Origin: Diphasiastrum complanatum
Lineage: Eukaryota > Streptophyta > Lycopodiopsida > Lycopodiales > Lycopodiaceae
DNA length: 64,000 bases
Assembly: GCA_029204225.1 (NCBI GenBank)
Contig: CM055100.1
Coordinates: 24,989,106 to 25,053,105 of the forward strand
Direction: 5' to 3'
This document shows, piece after piece, positions 12,371 through 24,776 of the stretch (positions are counted from its first letter, which is position 1; every line of letters starts with the position of its first letter). The notes below the pieces were generated by a model. That model was not told the DNA's origin. It searched no databases and worked only from the letters and a program-made list of their open reading frames with translations. The translations under genes were made by a program, and so were the position numbers.

Positions 12371-13460
12371 CTTCACAAGACCATAGTTAATGAAATTATG
12401 AGTAGATCCACTGTCCACTAAAATACTAACTTCATGTCCATTCACAGTGCCTTTCAAACGAAATAAATCATCTGGCAAGAATGAAGTAGTACTGAAATAA
12501 CAATCACATTCACAATTAATCTTATTAATTTCCAGCTTAAGATTCTCTACTGGCATCTCAATCACTTGAGCTACGCCTTTCTTTTCTTTCGGACAGAATT
12601 TCATAACATTTCCAGGTTGACCACAATGGTTGGTCCTTCTAGCCTTTTTCCGGGACAACTTTTTCTTTTGTCTAAATTCATATGCAGCTTGATCCAGTTC
12701 GTCGAAATATTTTTTATTCTTATTTCCACCAGCTCTTTTCTTTCCTTTTTCCAGGCTGGGTCCAGATGATCCAAATGGATTAGCCTGTAACTGCATCCTA
12801 GATGCCACAATCATGGAGTCGTACGCTTTCACGACACGAACTACATCATCAAAAGTTTGAAGCATGTTACGCTTACACTCATTTTGATAATCTGTAGGCA
12901 GACCTAGGATAAACTGCCACAGTGCCAGTTTTGCATCGAATGAGAGGACTTTATTCCATAAATCCATAAAATCTTGTAGGTACGAGTCCAAACTCTAAGT
13001 ACCCATTTTGCAATTCACAAATCTTTGGTAAAATCCGAGTCGTCCACAACCACAAACAACTTTCTGAACACCTCCTTAAACTTGTCCCATGTGGTAGGTT
13101 TAGGTTGTAAGTCACGCCACCACGATGAAGCTTTACCACGGAAGAACAAAATAACACTCTCTATCTTTTTCTCCTCAGGAATTTCGTGTAAATTAAAATA
13201 ACCGGTCCACTTGGTTAACCAATCATCCACAATTTCAAGTTTCTTCTCTTTCTTCTCCCCCGAAAATGGTTAAGGCTGAAAGCCCAAATTCGGAGCAGAC
13301 AAAACTCTCACTTGATTTAACAGTACTTTCATTTGTTGATCATGCAAAGTGTTCCTGTTGTTTATATCATTAGCGCTTGGCTTAATGACTGGCCAATTTG
13401 CAGATAGGTAGGCATTGGCACCTGACCATCGAGAGCTGCATTTGCATTATCGTCTGCCAT
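12371..13460 (-). pseudogene. Gypsy element 1 gag and protease N-terminus
   Basis: Starts at ATG 13460 (MADDNANAALDG). Gag domain: WLTKWTGYFNLHEIPEEKKI and FFRGKASSWWRDLQPKPTTW (about 13220-13090), with a frameshift near 13015-12991 before DSYLQDFMDLWNKVLSFDAK. A partial zinc knuckle (NHCGQPGNVMKFC, about 12640-12600, first Cys of the CxxC missing) is followed by the protease start with catalytic SILVDSGSTHNFINYGLVKN (about 12435-12375). The open frame continues to 12161, but its last 65 or so codons are untranslated-region DNA of the inserted Tat-like fragment, giving a chimeric frame. Confidence 0.88.
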
Positions 13461-15253
13461 ATTGATTTCCTGACATGCAAAATTTGTTTAAATTAGTCGA
13501 GATCCAATCATCAACTAATAGGTGAAATGTTCAAAACCTTCAGAACAGGCTGATATCACTCAGCAAGGTCTTTCACTTGTTTGAGCAAACTTTCGCAAAA
13601 TCAATATAAGAACAAATTAAGCAACAACAACTTTTTATGACCAACTACTAACTTTTTTGAAAAAAATTGGGATTTTTGAAATCCGTTCAAAATGGACCAA
13701 CTGTGAAAATCGATTATACAGATCGATTTTGCCAAAACACAGGCACTGTCTCAAATCGATATCATTTCAAAAGATTTTGCATGGAACTAACTCGACATGC
13801 ACTGACTTTTTCAAAAAAGTAAAAAATCTCCGTAAATGGCCTAGTTGCTAGGAAATCTGCTTTTTGATCTAGAATTGCTAAAAATAGTTACATGCAAGAA
13901 TTCTACTGATCAAAATCACTGGTTACGCATGCAACATGCAGTTTAGCATGCATACAGGTCTATCCATACATTTCCATCATCAGAAAAGCAATGTACTAAT
14001 TTACAAGCATGCATGCATCAGAACAATTCCGAAATTTTGCAAATTTTAGCTCAAAAATTGCCAAACTTCAGACGACCTTAACTTTCTGTACAGAACACCA
14101 AATTGGTCGCTGTAAGGCACAATACGGAGGGAGAGTGGGTCTACAAGGCACTTGCCATGTCACCCTACACCCTTGGCTTCACACATGCGAGAATTAAATG
14201 CCTGAAAAACAGGTAGGAGGGCACATTTTTTGTGGAGAGATATCATCAAAAAACACATCCCAGCACAAGAAGCCTTGGATCAGAGGTTACAAGCACTCTA
14301 CTAAGGTTCATTAGAGAGGCATAGAAGCTTCTAACAGGTACAACAAGCAATCATAGGCTCAGATCATGCAAAAACTACATTTTTGGCCTCCTTCAACAAG
14401 CAAAACTTCAATATGTTGGTGTCTAATGCACATCTATCCAAATTGGATGCATGATGGCTCAAATCAGAGGAAATCCAACATATATTTCAGCTTGTAACAA
14501 GATCCAATAGGTTTAGACCCCCAATTAAGAGGTATACATGCTCAAAAATCATCAAAAATACACTATTTTTGAATGCTTTGAGCCCCCTAATGGTGTCTAA
14601 TACCTACCAAACTTCATCACAGCTTAGGTAAAGCTTCATTACATCTCTGAACATGTCCATACCAATTCTTGGCTGAGAATTTTGATATCTACCCCAAAAT
14701 TAGTCCAAAAATCATCAAAAAGCCTTGATTTTGACCAATTTTGACCCAAATTCATGGGGGAAATCCACAAATTCGTGCCTTCAAATCCAAATCCCTGTAA
14801 TTACATTGCATTCAAGCACTAAGAGTTCTGATTCAAGTCAAACATGGTTTCCATAGCCCATTTATGGTCCAAAAATCCCAATTTTTGGCCCAAAATCACT
14901 ATCTAATCAACCTTTTGACTTTTCAACCAACATGCAATCATTGAATTTTGTAATTAATGACTGTAAAACAGTAAGTAAAATCTGGAAAACGTACTACACC
15001 AGATCCTATAATCAATTCCTTGCAAAAACCATCAATTCTAGGTGAAAATTTCACTAAATTCATCAAAAATCCTATGATTTCCATCAAAATTCATGGAACA
15101 AATCCACAATTATGATCTTTGGGCTGAAAGTACACCAAGGATCTGAGAATCCACCTACTTGAAACTGAATTCCAACACCTGGAGGAAGAATTAAAGAGCT
15201 ACACCAAAAGAACTGCAAAATCCAAGCTCCACCTATTGGTAGATGTGATCCAA
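13461..15253 (-). other. Leader of gypsy element 1
   Basis: Non-coding A/T-rich DNA between the primer site (15254-15265) and the gag start at 13460, about 1.8 kb. I see no conserved protein in it on either strand. A long 5' leader is usual in large plant gypsy elements. Confidence 0.65.
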
Positions 15254-15265
15254 GCTCTGATACCA
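15254..15265 (-). other. Primer binding site of gypsy element 1
   Basis: The minus strand reads TGGTATCAGAGC, complementary to initiator tRNA-Met, immediately inside the right-hand LTR. It confirms that the right-hand LTR is the 5' LTR and that the element is on the minus strand. Confidence 0.85.
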
Positions 15266-15607
15266 CTATAAGAACCACCAAGTGAAGATCTATAGGATTC
15301 CAATCACATGCAGACCAAAAGGACACCTGTGGATCATGAACCACCCAACCAATATGGAGAGGCTAGTCAATACCCTAACCAATCCACCCCCAAGCCATAG
15401 TGAAGAACACAAGAGATGAGAGGAAGAACTGGCTCAAGAATCACAATACACAATAGGAGGATGGGCGAGTTTCCACTAGACCTATTCTTCTCAAGAGAGA
15501 GAGAATATTCCCTTTAGGATCTCCATGCAACCTAATTCGAGCTACTGATCTCCTATTCTTGCATTAAAGCAATCTTCACCATGCATGTGCTCCTATGTCC
15601 AATTATA

Positions 15608-16330
15608 TGTTGATTTCACATGTGTGGATTGTCCACAACATGTACTTGTGATCTCCAAAGGTGTGTAGATGCACCAAGATCAAGACTAGATTGAGATTCA
15701 AGATCTATCTTTGATTCTATGGCAAAAACGCACTACTACATGCATTCAATCACTTCCAACTCTCACTCACATGTGTGGGAAGTATTAAAAAATTATTCTA
15801 CTGCTCTCCTTGAGTAGAGAGAGAAAAACCATCATGAGCTCTCGGGTAGAGAGAGAAAGCTAGAAATCCAATGACGCTCAAAATCCACACAATCACCAAA
15901 TCAATTAGATCCAAAATGAGGAGTACAACGATACTAGTAGATCCACGAGCTACCACTATGCTTAACTATGATTGGACCACACTTTTTCACCTCTTAATCC
16001 TATTGGACCATTGATCCATGCACCTCTTAATTCTATTGGACTATATTCAAGCACACCTCAAATTCCTATTGGACCTCACATGGTTCCACCTCTAAATCCT
16101 ATTGGACCTCTTAGAATTCATAAAAAAAAAGCATTACACTTGTCTACACTCTAATTGGCACGAGTTTAGCCTCTTACTCTATTTTGGCTCAATAGTGGCA
16201 TTACAAGAGGAAATGCATAATTTGCCATCTATGCCAAATTTGTTCCTATCAACATCCTACACCTAGATGCTTGATATAAAAAACATAAGACCCCTATATC
16301 TAACATAGATAATCTTTTTCAATTCTTCAC
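15608..16330. mobile_element. 0.7-kb insertion in the LTR, possibly a solo LTR
   Basis: Its limits follow from comparing the two LTRs of gypsy element 1. ATTATA (15602-15607) and ATTACA (16331-16336) flank it as a likely six-base target duplication with one change. It begins TGTTGATTTC and has no coding capacity. Short features (TAGAGAGAGAAA, repeated CTATTGGACC, CATCCTACAC) recur at about 34,140-34,390, suggesting a related copy there. A solo LTR is the simplest reading; a non-autonomous element is the alternative. Confidence 0.6.
15988..16116. repeat. 31-34 bp minisatellite, four units
   Basis: Four units with core CACCTCTTAATCCTATTGGA begin at about 15988, 16021, 16052 and 16086, with diverged spacers. 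They lie inside the 0.7-kb insertion. The Pro-Leu-Asn-Pro-Ile-Gly-Pro peptide repeat they would encode is not considered real. Confidence 0.75.
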
Positions 16331-16499
16331 ATTACAGGTCTGGACCCTCATATGATTATTAGTTATTTAATACGACCACGTCCGGAATGACGTAGCATAA
16401 CTAGTAACCACATACAACTAGAGTGACCGGCTATCCACATCAGAAATAATTCCGATTCCCTTGTACTGGACATGGACATAACAGGTCCCCTCCACTTTT

Positions 16500-17119
<620 letters not shown>

Positions 17120-17124
17120 TATGT

Positions 17125-17400
17125 TCTTGTATCAAAACTAGGAGATTTGGCACTTTCACATTCCAAGTCTCCAACTCCGCTCCTGAAGCTAGATAAAATT
17201 TGTATCTATGATTACGGGTTCAGTTTCCAAGTTAAGTTTCTGCACAAGACAAAAATTTATGAAATTATGAGTAGAACCACTATCTAATAAAATACTTACT
17301 TCTTGATCTTTAACTGTGTTAGTTAAATGGAAAAGTTGCAGCTGGATTTGGCACAACCTGATTTGCAACTTCTTCGGCCATCTTGAATTATCTATTTCTA
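17125..17400 (-). pseudogene. Second gypsy element 1 relative: gag start fused to protease
   Basis: The minus strand begins MAEEVANQVVPNP at about 17375, comparable to the MADD gag start of gypsy element 1. After one or more stops and a frame change it runs directly into VSILLDSGSTHNFINFC (protease active site) and then SGAELETWNVKVPNL-like sequence. Nearly all of gag is deleted. The flanking 17400-18400 DNA is A-rich and leader-like. It cannot encode a working protein. Confidence 0.72.
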
Positions 17401-19888
17401 GAAATAATTAAATTTAGTTAATAATCAGATTAACTATAAGTGAATTACAGTTGACCAAAGTCTGACTGAAATAGATTCTAGTATGGTCAATTCACCAACT
17501 TTAGTTCATTTCATAAACAATTCAAAAAGCTGGAATAAACTGAAAATTTTGAATTTTCTGATTTTACTTTCTTTTAAATTTTACGTAATTTAAAAATGCG
17601 TCAAAAGCACTATCAGTATTTAGGCAATCAAAATCAAAAAAGCGATTTACAATTCAATTCCTAATCTTATGAATATAATGTCAGCCCGACATGCAAGACA
17701 TGCGACATTAACTGCCTTTTTTGACTTTATGGAATTTTACGCAAATTTTAGTTTTACAGAATTTGTCAGCCAATTTTTCTTATTTTTGACCCAACTGTCA
17801 GAGCACGTGTATGACCACTCAAAATGAATGAATCCTTTACGCATGTCAGAAACATATCAACATCAAGGTGTTTTACAACAACCTACTATCCAACTTTATG
17901 AAAAAAAAAAAAAAACAAGCAAAAATGATGATTTTTAGCTATTTTTCGGTGTTTTCTTCACCATGAAGTGGAAATTTATGACATGCAACTCTTTCTCAAC
18001 CACATGCAACTCAATTTACAAAATTATAGCCATCCTAATGATAGGATCTTGCTGGATTTTAGCCCTTGCTAAAAAAATTTTGTCAAAAAACATGAAAAAC
18101 AAGCAATTTCTTTTACCAATAACATAGCCTAGAACCATAAATCTTGAAAAGAACCGGCATGCATTATTAATTTCATCATAAAATGAAAGTACACTTGCTG
18201 GAAAATTCAGATCTACATAAGATTTGAGCTACACAAGAAAAAGCTCCAAAAAAATATCACAAATTAGTTTCAAGCACAGATGATAGGATTTTTGTGGACT
18301 TATAGTCTTGAATAAGGAAAATGTCATGCTAGCAAGAATGAAGAAACCTAACAATGTCCCTTCTAGAACCAGACTTCAAATAGGATGACCATCACAAGCG
18401 AATTTTCGATCAATCAACCATTCTAAGTCTTAATAATTCCTCCCGAATGAAGAAGAAAACTTAGTCACAACATGTAAGCCTCGTTTGCTTTGTCTTGTAG
18501 TTGGTGGGTGAGACCATAGTCTTTCTTGGATTCTTGTATCTTGTTGTTTAGTATGGTGGTGTTGTAGGCCTTGTCTCTAATTGCTCAACACTAGTGTATT
18601 GTGTGGGATGTGGGAGGTGAATTTTATGTGGAGTGTCTTGTAGCTTCATTGCTTCACAAAACCAATATTGTCATTTGAGAGAGTAGTATATTTGAACTCT
18701 TGTTTTCTCGAGAGTTGTCAGTGGCTTTGTTTGAGAGTAACTTGGAGTTAGTGTTTTGAAGTGTGGGTGATGAGATTGAAAGAGGTTTGAATATTTGTTG
18801 TGAGTGAAGGTATTGTTTGTGGTTGTAATGTTTGATTTTCCCCCAATTATGGAATGAGCTCATTGTTGGATGCATGTCATTGTTGGTGGATGAGATTGTT
18901 AGGTTCTTCACTAACTACTTGATTCGGAATTGATGGGTGCCACATTGAGGATGAGGAGTGTTTTGAGGAAGTTATATGCTAAAATTTTGAGGGAAAACAT
19001 GTTGGTGTTTGAGCTGGAGAGTTAGTTTTATGGTAAGGTGTGGAGGGTGCGTAATGGTAGTGATTGTTTTGAATGGATGGATGCTTCCATTTTGTGGTAT
19101 TGATTGCTTTGTATGGATGGATGTTTCCATGGGGAATGAATGGTACTCTTGCTATTGAATGATCATCCTCCCTTTTGGCATGTATCATTATTACATCATG
19201 ATTAAGCTACTTGAATGAGATGTTGTGTTTGTGTAAACCCATCACGGTTCTATTGAGAGAACCCTTCATTCAATAGGAGAGTTTTACACCACTTGAAATT
19301 CCTAGTGCGTTGCTCCATTTACAAATTCTAGTTAACGTATCAGTTACAAGTACATGTAATTGTACAATTGACGGTTTCTTGTGACGATACGTATCTAATC
19401 GCTTCGTATTACAGGAGTCGTTTCATTTCAGAAGGTCTTGTCCTTAAGTAAAAGATAGCTCCTTAGCAATTACATCCGAAAAATGATATAGGCCTCTTCA
19501 TAATATATACGTCCATTGTATATCCTCATTTCCAAGTATATATTGCCATTTTAAAGTAAATATACAAATATGTATACCTGGGTTTCCTTGGATATGTGTG
19601 GATAGGTCCTGGTTGCAAGCCCTTCAAATTTTGATCTAGCTGCATTAAGGTCAGTGGTGAGCTTTCTAAACTGCTCATTGCTCTGGGTGTGCAACTTCTC
19701 TATGGCGGTGTTCTCCCACGAGTAGTGTCTCGCTTACTAGTGGCCTTCTTGGATCTGTGGATCCTGCTTACAAAATTGTATTTTTCTGTTTTGTATTTTT
19801 CTTATCTGTATCTGTTTGATGCATCTAGCAATTGTATATACTTAGAGTAACATTTTTGATTAGATATATTAAACCATCTATAACTAAA
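17401..19888. other. No gene recognised
   Basis: The first kilobase resembles an old gypsy leader by position and composition. From about 18,430 to 19,250 the sequence is GT-rich with loose internal repetition (GGATGGATG, TTTCCAT) but matches nothing I recognise. I see no splice-compatible exons or RNA genes. Confidence 0.45.
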
Positions 19889-21290
19889 CATGGATTACAA
19901 GAGTGAGGATGATGATGAGTCCACTACGAGTGAAGATGAACCAAACCTGAGATATAGAATGGAATACGCCATAATAGCAGCCTCCCAAAGTTCGAGATGC
20001 CAATATCTACTTGATAAACCTAGGAACTCTAGAAGAACCTAAGAATATCAAAATAGGTGCTTTCCTAGGCATTGCAGAAAAAGAAGGGTACGAGCGGTTG
20101 TGTAGAAAGTACCAACATATTTCTGTTTGGGACTACTCAAATTTGAAGGGTATTCCACCTGACCTAGTGACACACACGATATCATTGAAGGAGGGAGCCA
20201 AACCTATATGATAAAAACAATGCCAACTACCCTACCACCTAAAGGAAGGAGTATACATTGAATTGGAGTGACTTTAAAATGCTAGACTGATATTTCTAGT
20301 AGAGAACATCAACTGGTGTTCCTCAATAGTACCTTGCACCATGAAGAACTCCACATGCAGTCGTGTATGTGTGGTTTATAAGAGTTGAACAAACAAACTA
20401 AGAAGGATGACTACCCATTGTCGTTTATAGACCAAGTCCTAGAAGACATGGCTGGAAGAGAGCAATAGTCTTTCGTGGACTGTTTCGTAGGCTATAATTA
20501 GATAGCCATAGCAGAAGAGAATAAATTGAAACCACCTTCACAACCACTTTTGGGGTTTTTGCTTACCACGTCATGCCCTTTGGGTTGACTAACACCCTTG
20601 GAACCTATCAGAGTTTATGACCAAACACTTCGAGGATATCCTAGACGAAAATCTCATAATCTTTATAGATGATCTCTGTGGGTCAACCACCATCACAGAA
20701 CATCCTGCCACGCTAGAGAGGTGTTTTCAGAAGTGCGCAGTAACCTGTATAGCCTTGAATGCTAACAAGTGTCTAACGACATCCCAACTTCATACCTTCT
20801 GAGGCTTGAGCGGTTATTACAAAAGATATGTCATGGCCTATGCCACGCGTACTTACCAGATGACTGGCCTATTGAAAACCAACACGGAGTGGACTTGGGA
20901 CGATGCATGTGAAAAGACCTTTCAGGAATTGAAAGTACCTTTGGCTAACACTCCAATATTGAAACTACCTATGTACGATAGGGAGTTCTTCGTTTTCACC
21001 AGCACCACAAACACGTGCATAAACTGTTGTCTGGCCCAAATTTGGGACAAAAAATATCACCTACTATTTTTGTAGGGAGAAAAGTAAACAAATCCGAACT
21101 TAATTATAGTGAGACTGAGAAAATTTGTTTTTGGATAACTTACATTGCCGCCAAACTAAGGCATTACCTACAAATCCTTGTGAGAGAGTTTGAGGCTTAT
21201 GTTTTTAGTTCAAGAGTGAAACTAAAACCAATTCTAAACACCATAGGAAGGCATTGGCACTTCCAAAAATCAAATCCTAGGTTCTAACTG
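19889..21290 (+). pseudogene. Gypsy RT and RNase H fragment
   Basis: Begins ATG 19889 with an acidic linker. RT N-terminus: INLGTLEEPKNIKIGAFLGI and HISVWDYSNLKGIPPDLVTH (compare the usual VFAWSYEDMPGLDP). The catalytic block is degraded to LIIFIDDLCG (about 20660-20690). Then SGYYKRYVMAYATRTYQMTG, WTWDDACEKTFQELKVPLAN and an RNase H start (about 20810-21290). Several frameshifts and stops are present. The VFAWSYxDMPG-like signature is the type seen in Tat/Ogre gypsy elements, so this could be the RT that the neighbouring 24010 element lacks, but no continuity between them is visible. Confidence 0.78.
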
Positions 21291-21461
21291 AATAGATTGT
21301 GTAGAATACACTTTCCCAAATCTTTTTGAGTTCAAGATCATTATAGATCTTGCTTCTTGAGTCTAGTGAGATTCAAGAGAGTAGCATTTTAGCTAAATTC
21401 TGAGAAAGGGAGAAGGGAGAGCCTTTGAATAGTACATTTGCTGTACTTGTTACTAGATAGA

Positions 21462-24009
21462 ATGGGTTCAATTGGAGCCTATCTTCTTGAGGCTAGTGAA
21501 AGGCTAAATTCTAATAATTATTCAACTTGGAAAGTAAGAATGGAGTCACTACTTGTGCTCCAAGATATGTTTGATCTTGTCATAGGAGAGGAAGAAGAAC
21601 CTCAAGGAGAGCAAGAACAAGTGAGGTACAAAAAGAGAGCTAGACTAGCATTACATTGTTTGAAAATGAATGTTAGTAATGAACTTCTAAAGGAAGTAGC
21701 ATCTTGTACCTCGGCCAAGGAGGCATGGAACTACCTCAAAGGGATTTATGAATCCAAAAATACCTCTAGAGTCCTTATGATTTGAGACAAAGTTCTTAAA
21801 AGCATTAGAGGGAGTGTGAGAGTGCTCAAGAGTATGTCTTGAGAATTAAATCTCTCAACAAAGAACTTTCCATCATTAGTGAGGGTATTCATGATGATGA
21901 ACTTGTTCAAATCATTTTGAATGGTCTTGGAGATGAGTTCTCCAATCTTGTACAAAGCTTTGCTATTCAAGATGCACTACCTTCCATTGACAAGCTCCAT
22001 AGTGTGCTTGTGGCCGAGGAGAGTAGAATTCTTCATGTCAAGCAAAGGATTGGATCCTTAAAGTTGCATGATGGTGATGAGAAGGCCAACTTCTCAAGCA
22101 AGGGAAAGGAAAAGTCAAAGAAGAAGATCCAACACAAGGAGACCAAGAATGATGATCAACCATCTAGCTCCAAAGGTGGAAAGAAGAACAAAGCCAAACT
22201 CAAGTGCTTCTTTTGTGGAAAGAAGGGGCACTTTGCATCCGAGTGTTTCAAGAAGAAGAATGCACAAGGAGAGAGAAAACAAGGCAACCTCACTCTTGAG
22301 GAAGATGAGGATGAAGTGGATTCATCCTTGATGGCTTCTACATCAACATCAAAGAGCTACTCCAATGACACATGGTGGACTGATAGTGGGGCTAGTTCCC
22401 ACATGACATTCCAAAAGGATTTTTTCTCAACTCTTGTACCTTTTGTAGGTTGTAAAAAGTCTATTCTGACAGCAAGTGATCAAGAATGTAGAATAGATGG
22501 AGTGGGAACTATTCCCTTAAGTCTTGGATCTTCTAAAAGAGTATATCTTGATAATGTACTCTATGTTCCTACACTCACTAAGAATTTGTTAAGTGTAGGA
22601 CAATTGATGGATGATGACTTAGATGTCCATTTTAAGCAAAGTGTTTGCTCCATAATGATGAATAATACTTGCATTGTAAAGAGATATAAGCAAGGAAGGC
22701 TTTTTAAGCTTGATGCTAATGTTTTTCTTGGAAGTGTGAACATGGTGAAGGAGGAGCTCAATCAAGTGGAGCTTTGGCATAAGAGGTTGGGCCACCCCAA
22801 CTTCAAATCTATGGAGATGCTATGCACCAAGGATCTTGCTCTCGGCCTTCCAAAGACACTCTCAAAGTGTGGAAAAAGTTGTGAAGCTTGTAGCCTCTCA
22901 AAGGCACACAAGATACCTTTTGATATCTCTTCCACTAGATCTACAAAAGCATTAGATCTTATTCATAGTGATGTGCACTCTTTTTCTCAAGAATCTAATG
23001 GAGGTGCATCTATGTATGTATCCTTTATTGATGATTACTCTAGATACACTTGGATTGAACTTTTGGATTCCAAAAGTAAAGTGTTTGAAGAATTTGTTAA
23101 GTTCAAAACTCTAGTCAAAAATCAACTTGATGCTAGAATTAAAGTATTGAGAAGTGATAATGGTGAAGAGTATATCTCCACTAAGATGATAGAGTTTTGT
23201 AAATTCAATGGCATTAAGAGAGAACTTACATGTACTTATAGTCCTCAACAAAATGGTATAGCCGAGAGGATGAATAGAACACTATGTGAGTGTGCTAAGG
23301 CTTTAAGGATAGATGCATCTCTACCTAAGTCCTTTTGGGGAGAGGCTATTATTTGTGCAACTTATTTGTGTAATAGATTTCCATGTAAGCCCATTGGAGG
23401 CATAACATCTTATGAGGCTCTATGTAAGAAGCTGAATCTTAAAGATCTAAGAATTTTTGGATCTACTTGCTATGTTTTTCAAGCATTAGATACAAGAAAA
23501 AAAGATGATCCTACTTCTATAAAAGGGATCTTTGTTGGTTATGCTGAAAATAGCAAGGGATATAGAGTCTATAGTCCAATCACTAAGAAGATTTTAGTGA
23601 GTAGAGATGTGACTTTTGATGAAGGTAACTACTACAAGTTGAATGTGAAAGCTTCTAATCCATCTTATGTCAAGGATCTTATAAGGTTTGAGGAGGAGCC
23701 TATATGTGATCAAGATCTTGAAGATCCATCTCAAGATCTGAGGACTCCAAGGAGATCTACAAGAAGGAAGGCCAAGCCCTCAAGGCTCACCCATGTTGAC
23801 AAAGGTGAACAAAGGGAAGATCTACATTCACTTACCTCTTACACTTTTCTAACTTCTATGTTTGATGAGCCAAGTTGCTTTGAAGAAGCTATGGAGTCAC
23901 AACAATGGAGGGATGCCATGCAAAAAGAGTATGATGCTCTTATGGAGAATCATACATGGAAGCTTGTGGATCTTCCTCAAGGAAGAAAGCCACTTGAGTG
24001 CAAATGGAT
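21462..24009 (+). pseudogene. Copia polyprotein: gag-protease-integrase-RT start
   Basis: Well-preserved Ty1/copia polyprotein. Gag starts at ATG 21462 (MGSIGAYLLEASERL) with a UBN2 domain. A stop and frameshift at 21783-21838 is followed by a frame open to 24061. Zinc knuckle CFFCGKKGHFASEC (about 22207-22248), protease WWTDSGASSHMT (about 22375), pre-integrase LWHKRLGHPNFKSMEML (about 22770) and integrase with DDE in IHSDVHSF, LRSDNGEEY and QQNGIAERMNRTL (about 22965-23280). The RT begins at ENHTWKLVDLPQGRKPLECK and stops at codon 24007-24009, where the LTR of the next element starts. The last 16 or so codons of the open frame are LTR sequence. No primer site or 5' LTR is visible between 21290 and 21462. 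Confidence 0.92.
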
Positions 24010-24754
24010 TGTTGAAGGGTTTGCGGATCCCAAGGCAAACCTAACCCTAGCTAATAAGTGAGAGGGATTTGGCACCCTGCGTGTGTAAGTCCAACCCGAT
24101 GATCACATAGTTATTTGATTGATTAGCTAAAAGCTAACAATTGGACTTTAGGACTTTTTGCGGGACTTTTAATGTCGCAGGGCCTAAATGTCAAGTTAGT
24201 GAATAAAATTGGGTTTCCCTCCAATTTTGATGGTTTCCACACTTTTTTAAATTTGAATAAGAAGAGAGGCAAGACTGGACCAATAGAATTCAAAGGCCAA
24301 GGTCCTCCTCTCTACTATAAAAAGGGACTAACTTGAGTTGCTCCTGATGTTCCTCCTTTCAATAGAGCAGATTGGTTCTCTTTAGAAATGGATTGATGAA
24401 TGTCCTTGCTCTTCCTTTCTTCTCCTCCATTTTTCATGCTTTCTTTGGATTTTGCTAATTGCTGGATTTGATCATTATTGGGATTGCTATTTCTTATGTT
24501 TTTTGTGAGAGAGAGAAAGGGAGAGAGAGAAGAGTAAGTTTCTATCATTGTTGTGGATTTAGGGTTAATGGAAGTAGGGTTAATGGATGTAGTGTTAATG
24601 GATGTTAGTGTTAGATCCTCCATTCATGTTGAAATCTGAACTATACTATCGCTCTCATGGGAACGAACCTATGCGTGACAACTAACTCCGTCTCTTTGAT
24701 GCTAGATTGATTAGATCTTGGATTCAGGTTAGGCAAGGAAAGAAATCCACTACA
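24010..24754 (+). repeat. 5' LTR of the Tat/Athila-like gypsy element
   Basis: Starts TGTTGAAGGGTTTGC exactly where copia homology ends and finishes ATCCACTACA before the primer site. Length 745 bases. A TATA box, CTATAAAAAG at 24315, is a plausible core promoter. The GA-rich tract at 24507-24531 is short and interrupted here. Two other copies of this LTR lie at 10291 and 16500. No matching 3' LTR is found in the window. Confidence 0.88.
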
Positions 24755-24776
24755 ATTTTGGCGTCGTTGCTGGGGA
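24755..24776 (+). other. Primer binding site, tRNA-Asp type
   Basis: TTTTGGCGTCGTTGCTGGGG resembles the Athila/Tat primer site TGGCGCCGTTGCCGGGGA, which is complementary to the 3' end of tRNA-Asp; two positions differ. It directly follows the LTR end. Confidence 0.82.

Larger units (their letters stand above)
15268..16484 (-). repeat. 5' LTR of gypsy element 1, split by an insertion
   Basis: The two LTR parts, 15268-15607 and 16337-16484, together match the 3' LTR at 3537-3942 plus about 85 extra inner bases. The minus strand begins TGTTATGTCCATGTCC at 16484. The insertion at 15608-16330 interrupts it between ...CCAATTATA and GGTCTGG; the uninterrupted left copy reads CCAATTATAGATCTGG across the same point. 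Confidence 0.85.
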
